From: Desulfobacteraceae bacterium UBA2771
Lineage (GTDB): Bacteria > Desulfobacterota > Desulfobacteria > Desulfobacterales > Desulfosarcinaceae
Direction: 5' to 3'
Length of the DNA: 19,296 bases
Assembly: GCA_002352605.1 (NCBI GenBank)
Contig: DEIP01000171.1
Coordinates: forward strand, 1 to 19,296
In this document: in pieces, positions 15,160 through 19,296 of the stretch
Layout: every line of letters begins with the position of its first letter
Position numbering within the stretch: position 1 is the stretch's first letter
Notes under the pieces: generated by a model
Database searches by the model: none
Seen by the model: the letters and a program-made list of their open reading frames with translations, nothing else
What the model was told of the DNA's origin: nothing
Program-made: the position numbers and the translations under genes

Positions 15160-15912
15160 ATGGATGGCGTAGAAAACAAAACTGCTGTAATTGTCGGCGG
15201 AACGGGTGAGATAGGCAAGGCCATCAGTCTCGGCTTTGCTGACGGCGGTGCCAAGGTTGCCGTCTGTGATACCGATCAGAAGCAGGTAGACAGCATCGTT
15301 GAAGCGATCAAGGGAAAAGGGGGGAAGGCATTCGGACTGGCAGTGGATCCAGCAAAACCCGAAGCAGTCAAAGCGGCGGTCAGTAAGATTAAGGCGGAAT
15401 TTGGTTCAATCGATATTCTAGTTAACAATGTGGATGATTCTGAAGGTTTCGAAATCGCCGACGTGTCTGATGACCGGTGGAGCAACTCCGTTAATAAAAA
15501 CTTAAACTCGGTTTTATATTTTTGCAGGGAGATCATACCGGGAATGCGTGAAAATAAGTACGGACGGGTCGTCAATATTACGGACATCGACTATCTCGGC
15601 TGGCGTAAAGGAAAAGTAAATTGCTCGGCGACCAAAGCCGCGATCTTCGGCCTGACGAGATCCCTGGCACTCGAAGGCGCGCACGACAATGTGACGACAA
15701 ACTGCCTAATCAAGGGTGAAACTGCAGGATCCGATCTTTCGGACGACGAGAGGGCAAAGATGGCTTCACGGACGCCTGTGAAAAGACTGGGAACGCCGGA
15801 AGACATCGTCAGAACGGTAGGTTTTTTTGCTTCACAGAAAGCAAAATACATTACCGGCCAGATGCTGTTTGTCTGCGGAGGGAAAAGCTTATATTCTTCC
15901 ATGGCCTTTTAG
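15160..15912 (+). CDS. bbsC: SDR-family dehydrogenase subunit with degenerate active site, BbsC-like
   Basis: This 250-aa short-chain dehydrogenase/reductase homologue keeps the Rossmann glycine motif (GGTGEIG, 13-19), but its catalytic centre is altered. Where BbsD has Ser141 this protein has Asp142 (NITD), and where the YxxxK tyrosine should be it has Cys155 (CSATK, Lys159 retained). The NNAG motif reads NNVD (89-92). This agrees with published work on BbsCD (2-[hydroxy(phenyl)methyl]succinyl-CoA dehydrogenase), where as I recall only the BbsD subunit has a full active site. Its role is probably structural, within a heteromer with the next gene's product. The start ATG 15160 is chosen for its spacing from AGGAGG. 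It is the first gene of the rightward catabolic set, 57 bases before bbsD. Confidence 0.86.
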   Translation: MDGVENKTAVIVGGTGEIGKAISLGFADGGAKVAVCDTDQKQVDSIVEAIKGKGGKAFGLAVDPAKPEAVKAAVSKIKAEFGSIDILVNNVDDSEGFEIADVSDDRWSNSVNKNLNSVLYFCREIIPGMRENKYGRVVNITDIDYLGWRKGKVNCSATKAAIFGLTRSLALEGAHDNVTTNCLIKGETAGSDLSDDERAKMASRTPVKRLGTPEDIVRTVGFFASQKAKYITGQMLFVCGGKSLYSSMAF

Positions 15913-15969
15913 AAAGGCGTTACTTATTGTGGTTTAGGTTTATTATCTTTATCCTCTGGAGGCATTAAA

Positions 15970-16716
15970 ATGAGTATTAAAAACAGGGTTGCCCTGATAA
16001 CGGGATCGGGGAGTGGTATTGGAAAGCAAACTGCTTTGAGAATGGCGGAAAGCGGTGCCAAAGTCGTTATCAATGATTTGGTTACCGACAAGGTGGATGC
16101 AACCGTAAAAGAATTTAAAGCGATGGGACTCGATGTAATCGGTAAACCGGCCGATATCTGCGACAAAACATCCGTCGATAACATGATAAAAGAAACGGTG
16201 GATACCTTCGGCAGCATTGATATTCTGGTTAATAATGCCGGAATGGAATATGCCGGGGCATTGAGAAAGCTTAGCGAAAGAGACTTTGATGTTACCATCA
16301 ATGTCAATTTGAAGGGAACCTTTCTATGCTGCCAGGCGGCGCATAATTACATGGTTAAGAATTCACACGGCCGCATCGTTAATATTGCATCACGGGCGTG
16401 GTTGGGTGGTCCCGGACAGGCCCCTTACACTTCGGCAAAAGCGGGAATGGTTGGTTTAACCCGGGGACTGGCGCTCGAACTCGGCGGCAAGGGTATTACG
16501 TCAAACTGTATTGCACCCGGACTGATTCATACGCCGCTGTGGGAGGAACTGCCGGAAAAAAATCAAAAATTTCTACTAAGTAAGCAACCCACCGGTCAAT
16601 TGGGTGAAGTGGATGACCTTGCCTACGCAATTATGTTTCTCGCCGATGACGACAGCAGTTTTATTACCGGGCAGATTTTTTATGTATGCGGCGGCAGAAG
16701 TCTATTTTCAGGATAA
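15970..16716 (+). CDS. bbsD: SDR-family 2-(hydroxyaryl-methyl)succinyl-CoA dehydrogenase, catalytic subunit BbsD-like
   Basis: This 248-aa short-chain dehydrogenase has all expected motifs: TGSGSGIG (11-18) for NAD binding, NNAG (88-91), Asn113 in NVNL, Ser141, and Tyr153/Lys157 in YTSAK. It would oxidise the benzylic alcohol of the CoA-bound intermediate to a ketone with NAD+, preparing it for the thiolase BbsAB. Start ATG 15970 has TGGAGG seven bases upstream. It directly follows its degenerate partner. Both proteins end with a similar segment (ITGQ...CGG(K/R)SL), which supports origin by duplication. Alone it could be called FabG-like; the partner and the pathway genes on either side make the BbsD call likely. 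Confidence 0.88.
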   Translation: MSIKNRVALITGSGSGIGKQTALRMAESGAKVVINDLVTDKVDATVKEFKAMGLDVIGKPADICDKTSVDNMIKETVDTFGSIDILVNNAGMEYAGALRKLSERDFDVTINVNLKGTFLCCQAAHNYMVKNSHGRIVNIASRAWLGGPGQAPYTSAKAGMVGLTRGLALELGGKGITSNCIAPGLIHTPLWEELPEKNQKFLLSKQPTGQLGEVDDLAYAIMFLADDDSSFITGQIFYVCGGRSLFSG

Positions 16717-16875
16717 AGCAAAGGGTTGATCCCAAAAGGGCACTGGCTTTTGCTTTGCCCGCTGCCGGGGATAACCGCAAGATAGCGGATACCATCGGAT
16801 TTTTTCGGTCGCCTTTGTCGGATCGGACCTAAGGGCCTACCCAAAAAAAATACCGGGTCGTTCGTCTTAGATACC

Positions 16876-16912
16876 GTGAACCATCCCGCTGAACGATGCG
16901 GGGGTGGTTCAC
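16876..16912. repeat. Strong hairpin between bbsD and bbsG
   Basis: GTGAACCA (16876-16883) pairs with TGGTTCAC (16905-16912), and CCCGC (16885-16889) with GCGGG (16898-16902), around an 8-base loop with a small 1/2-base internal mismatch. No T-tract follows on the plus strand. On the minus strand eight T's occur only about 25 bases further on, so it is not a standard terminator in either direction. Confidence 0.65.
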
Positions 16913-17086
16913 GTTATGACGGCGATGGTCGTCTGTGAATTTCTTCTTGCTTATGCAACCGCTAATGTTCTCCGTTTCCGTCCTGGTCATTGGTGTTTAG
17001 ACGGATAATATCTCCGTTTGCATGTACAAAAGCAGATTATACCATTTCGAGAGACCTTTTGGTGTGGCCAATCCAAAGAAAAATTG

Positions 17087-17093
17087 AAGGGAG
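17087..17093 (+). promoter_or_regulatory. Ribosome binding site deciding the bbsG start
   Basis: AAGGGAG is nine bases before ATG 17103 but only three before the in-frame GTG 17097, so the ATG is preferred. Confidence 0.7.
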
Positions 17094-17102
17094 ATAGTGA
17101 AG

Positions 17103-18332
17103 ATGGATTTTTCGATATCCGAAGAATACATGATGCTTAAAGAGTCGATGGCTGAATTCGTCAAACGGGAGATGTTGCCTTTGGACAAAGTCCTTCTGGA
17201 TCGGGAACTGTCCCTTTGGACCGAACCGGGTCCGCTGATTCCCCAGGAGGACCATGATCGATTGTCGAAAAAAGCAAAAGAACTCGGCTTTTGGGGACTG
17301 GAGGTTGAGGAGAAATTAGGTGGACAGGGCCTGGGAATGCTGGCCAAAACACTGGTTGTTGAAGAGTTATCGAAGTCTTTGGTCGGATTTTCGCCCCACG
17401 GGTTTACGCTGCCGCCTGATGCACCCAATCTGTACTATTTGCATGATTGTTGTTCGGAAGTACAAATGAAGAAATACTTTGCACCTTATTGTAACGGCGA
17501 GGTCGATTCGGCCATGGCGTGTTCCGAGCCCGATGCCGGCTCTGACGTCAGCGGTTTGAAGACGACCGCGGTGCGCAAGGGTGATAAGTGGGTGATTAAC
17601 GGCACAAAAATGTGGATCAGCAAATGTGACTACCCCGCGGTTTTTTTCATTTTGATTGCCGTTACAGACAAGGAAGCAACGTCCAAGAACAAGTTTACGG
17701 CCTTTCTTATCGATCGGGAAACACCGGGCGTGCGTATCGGCCGTGAAATCCCGGTTATCGGGGCCATGCCGACGTGGGACCTGTTTCTGGAGGATGTCGA
17801 GGTCGGGGACGATGCCGTTCTTGGAGAGGTCGGCAAGGCGTTCATACCGTTGCAGAACCGCTTCGGGGTGCGCAGAATCGAGCTTGCCTCCAAATGTGTC
17901 GGCATGGCCGAGAGATTAATCCAGATGATGATAGATCAGGCCAATACCCGTGTAACATTCGGGAAGCCATTGGCTGATCGGCAATCCGTTCAAAACTGGA
18001 TAGCGGATTCTACGACCGAACTCGAGAGTGTTCGCTGGCCGCTCTACTACGCAGCCTGGAAGTCAGACCAGGGGTACAAAGATCTGCGGATTGAAGGGTC
18101 ATCCATTAAGGTCGCCGCCACCGAAATGCTATTCAGGGTCGCGGACAGAGCCATTCAGGTCCATGGCGGTCTCGGCCTTGCCCATGAATTGGGTATCGAA
18201 TATGTCGCTCGCATGGTGAGAATGTGGCGGATCTTAGAAGGCGCTTCGGAAATTCACCGATGGACGTTGGCAAGAACGCTGCTCAGACAGAAGAAAACAT
18301 ACAGTCCGTTAATGGTGGGAAAAGAGGACTAA
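17103..18332 (+). CDS. bbsG: Acyl-CoA dehydrogenase, BbsG-like (benzylsuccinyl-CoA dehydrogenase)
   Basis: This 409-aa FAD enzyme would oxidise the benzylsuccinyl-CoA-type thioester to the E-arylitaconyl-CoA, passing electrons to an electron-transfer flavoprotein. Family signatures are clear: ACSEPDAGSDVSG (signature 1), WVINGTKMWIS, RVTFGKPLADRQ, and QVHGGLGLAHELG (signature 2). The likely catalytic base is Glu379 in ILEGASEIHR, the same position as in medium-chain and short-chain acyl-CoA dehydrogenases. The N-terminus MDFSISEEY is typical of the family and supports ATG 17103. Length is normal. It lies 72 bases before bbsH, as in known bbs operons. No electron-transfer flavoprotein genes are in the window, so these must be elsewhere. 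Confidence 0.9.
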   Translation: MDFSISEEYMMLKESMAEFVKREMLPLDKVLLDRELSLWTEPGPLIPQEDHDRLSKKAKELGFWGLEVEEKLGGQGLGMLAKTLVVEELSKSLVGFSPHGFTLPPDAPNLYYLHDCCSEVQMKKYFAPYCNGEVDSAMACSEPDAGSDVSGLKTTAVRKGDKWVINGTKMWISKCDYPAVFFILIAVTDKEATSKNKFTAFLIDRETPGVRIGREIPVIGAMPTWDLFLEDVEVGDDAVLGEVGKAFIPLQNRFGVRRIELASKCVGMAERLIQMMIDQANTRVTFGKPLADRQSVQNWIADSTTELESVRWPLYYAAWKSDQGYKDLRIEGSSIKVAATEMLFRVADRAIQVHGGLGLAHELGIEYVARMVRMWRILEGASEIHRWTLARTLLRQKKTYSPLMVGKED

Positions 18333-18404
18333 AATAGCCGATTACGGTACATTTTGGTCTTTCCGTTTGCAAACCGATCACTCGATAAAAAATGGGAGGA
18401 ATAA

Positions 18405-19175
18405 ATGGGCGTAGACTTTAAGAAAGAGAACCATGTTGCCTATATAACGATGAACAGACCGGAAGCAATGAATTCCTTGGATCCCGAATCAATGGCTCAA
18501 TTGGTTGATGTTTGGGGTACGGTCAAAAATGATCCGGACATTCGTGTGGCGGTACTGACCGCTGCCGGTCAGAAAGCGTTTTCCACCGGGACGGATATGA
18601 AGAAAACGCCGGCGCCGACCGAATGCATGGCGGCCAGCTATCTGCGGGACGGGCAGCCGATTCTTCCACATATGAAAATGTGGAAGCCTATCATTGCAGC
18701 GATTAACGGTTATGCCGTCGGCGGTGGTCTCGAGATGGCTTTGGCCTGTGACTTGAGAATTGCAAGCTCAACGGCAAAATTCGCACTGACCGAGACCAAG
18801 GTGGCCAGCCTGGCGGGATTAAACGGGACACAATGTTTACCGCGGGCCATACCGCAGGCGATCGCTATGAAGATGATCCTGACCGGTGAGATGATCGACG
18901 CCAAGGAAGCACACCGGATCGGTTTGATCAGCGATGTCGTTGAACCTGACGGGTTGATGGACCTGGCCAAGAAATATGCTGAAAAGATCGCCACCAATGC
19001 ACCGTTGAGCGTCAAAGCGGCCAAGCAGGCGGTTGTCATGGGGTTGGATATGCCCCTTGATCATGGGATCGCATTTTCTCATCTGTTATGGGGAGTGTTG
19101 CGAGATACCGAGGACCGCAAGGAAGGGTTTCAGGCTTTTGCGGAAAAGCGGGCCCCTGAGTACAAGGGCAAGTAG
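18405..19175 (+). CDS. bbsH: Enoyl-CoA hydratase, BbsH-like (phenylitaconyl-CoA hydratase)
   Basis: This 256-aa crotonase-family protein would add water to the arylitaconyl-CoA, giving the 2-(hydroxyaryl-methyl)succinyl-CoA substrate of BbsCD. The oxyanion-hole region AGQKAFSTGTDM (54-65) and the helix AAINGYAVGGGLEMALACD (98-116) are clear. Both catalytic glutamates of true hydratases are present: Glu110 (GGGLE) and Glu130 (LTE), matching Glu144 and Glu164 of rat enoyl-CoA hydratase. This argues against an isomerase- or hydrolase-only activity. Start ATG 18405 has GGAGG six bases upstream. It is the last gene seen in the rightward arm. Its end is followed by 121 bases with no recognisable feature. 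Confidence 0.9.
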   Translation: MGVDFKKENHVAYITMNRPEAMNSLDPESMAQLVDVWGTVKNDPDIRVAVLTAAGQKAFSTGTDMKKTPAPTECMAASYLRDGQPILPHMKMWKPIIAAINGYAVGGGLEMALACDLRIASSTAKFALTETKVASLAGLNGTQCLPRAIPQAIAMKMILTGEMIDAKEAHRIGLISDVVEPDGLMDLAKKYAEKIATNAPLSVKAAKQAVVMGLDMPLDHGIAFSHLLWGVLRDTEDRKEGFQAFAEKRAPEYKGK

Positions 19176-19296
19176 CAGGATTGAAAAACTACAGACCTCG
19201 TTACATCAAAAAATATCCATGTCCAAAATACTTGGGAATGCAGTTGTTTCAGACAAAAAAACAGGATCTCAGATAAAAATTGGACACTCTCGATTT

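Larger units (their letters stand above)
16717..17102. other. 386-bp gap between bbsD and bbsG
   Basis: No gene is seen. The region holds a strong hairpin at 16876-16912, a weaker pairing just after bbsD (AAAGCAAA with TTTTGCTTT, about 16717-16755) that is not followed by a T-tract, and an inverted repeat ACGGA-N7-TCCGT at 17001-17017 not far upstream of bbsG. Whether bbsG and bbsH share the bbsC transcript or have their own promoter cannot be told; no good -35/-10 pair was found. Confidence 0.5.

Noticed and set aside
16841..16912. Hairpin plus T-tract as an intrinsic terminator on the minus strand
   Set aside because: The T-run lies about 25 bases from the stem, too far for intrinsic termination, and no minus-strand gene ends there.

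Overview
The window looks like a catabolic locus of a strictly anaerobic, Gram-negative bacterium, most likely a sulfate- or metal-reducing member of the Desulfobacterota (old Deltaproteobacteria). This is inferred from four things: the gene content, an outer-membrane beta-barrel gene, moderate GC, and a TetR-type regulator instead of the TdiSR-type two-component system known from denitrifying toluene degraders. No rRNA, tRNA, CRISPR array or insertion sequence was seen.

The genes encode fumarate-addition degradation of a methyl-aromatic compound (toluene, or a relative such as xylene, cresol, p-cymene or 2-methylnaphthalene). A glycyl radical enzyme, of which only the first 69 codons lie in the window, would add the methyl group to fumarate and give a benzylsuccinate-type product. 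Its radical-SAM activase lies beside it. All eight downstream beta-oxidation functions of the Bbs pathway are present: CoA transferase (bbsE/bbsF), acyl-CoA dehydrogenase (bbsG), enoyl-CoA hydratase (bbsH), a two-subunit SDR dehydrogenase (bbsC/bbsD), and a two-part thiolase (bbsA/bbsB). Together they would yield an aroyl-CoA and regenerate succinyl-CoA. The substrate cannot be read from this sequence; in naphthalene degraders the same genes are called bns/nms.

Layout: the locus is divergent around an intergenic region at about 12.7-13.4 kb. The leftward (minus-strand) arm, in transcription order, is bbsA, bbsB, a spacer with a long hairpin, a four-gene envelope cassette (DUF1302 outer-membrane protein, possible 58-aa small protein, Ycf48/BNR-repeat protein, RND/MMPL transporter, DUF1329 periplasmic protein), a second spacer with a long hairpin, bbsE, bbsF, bssD and the start of bssA. 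The rightward (plus-strand) arm is a tandem double-TetR regulator, a leader with promoter-like elements, bbsC, bbsD, a 386-nt gap with a hairpin, bbsG and bbsH. The last 121 nt after bbsH hold nothing recognisable.

The envelope cassette probably moves the hydrophobic substrate or a product across the envelope. It sits inside the catabolic gene order, bounded on each side by a spacer of about 315 nt with a strong hairpin. Paired subunits recur in this pathway, and the sequence shows clear asymmetry in two of the pairs. BbsC lacks the SDR catalytic Ser and Tyr while BbsD has both. BbsE lacks the class III CoA-transferase aspartate that BbsF carries.
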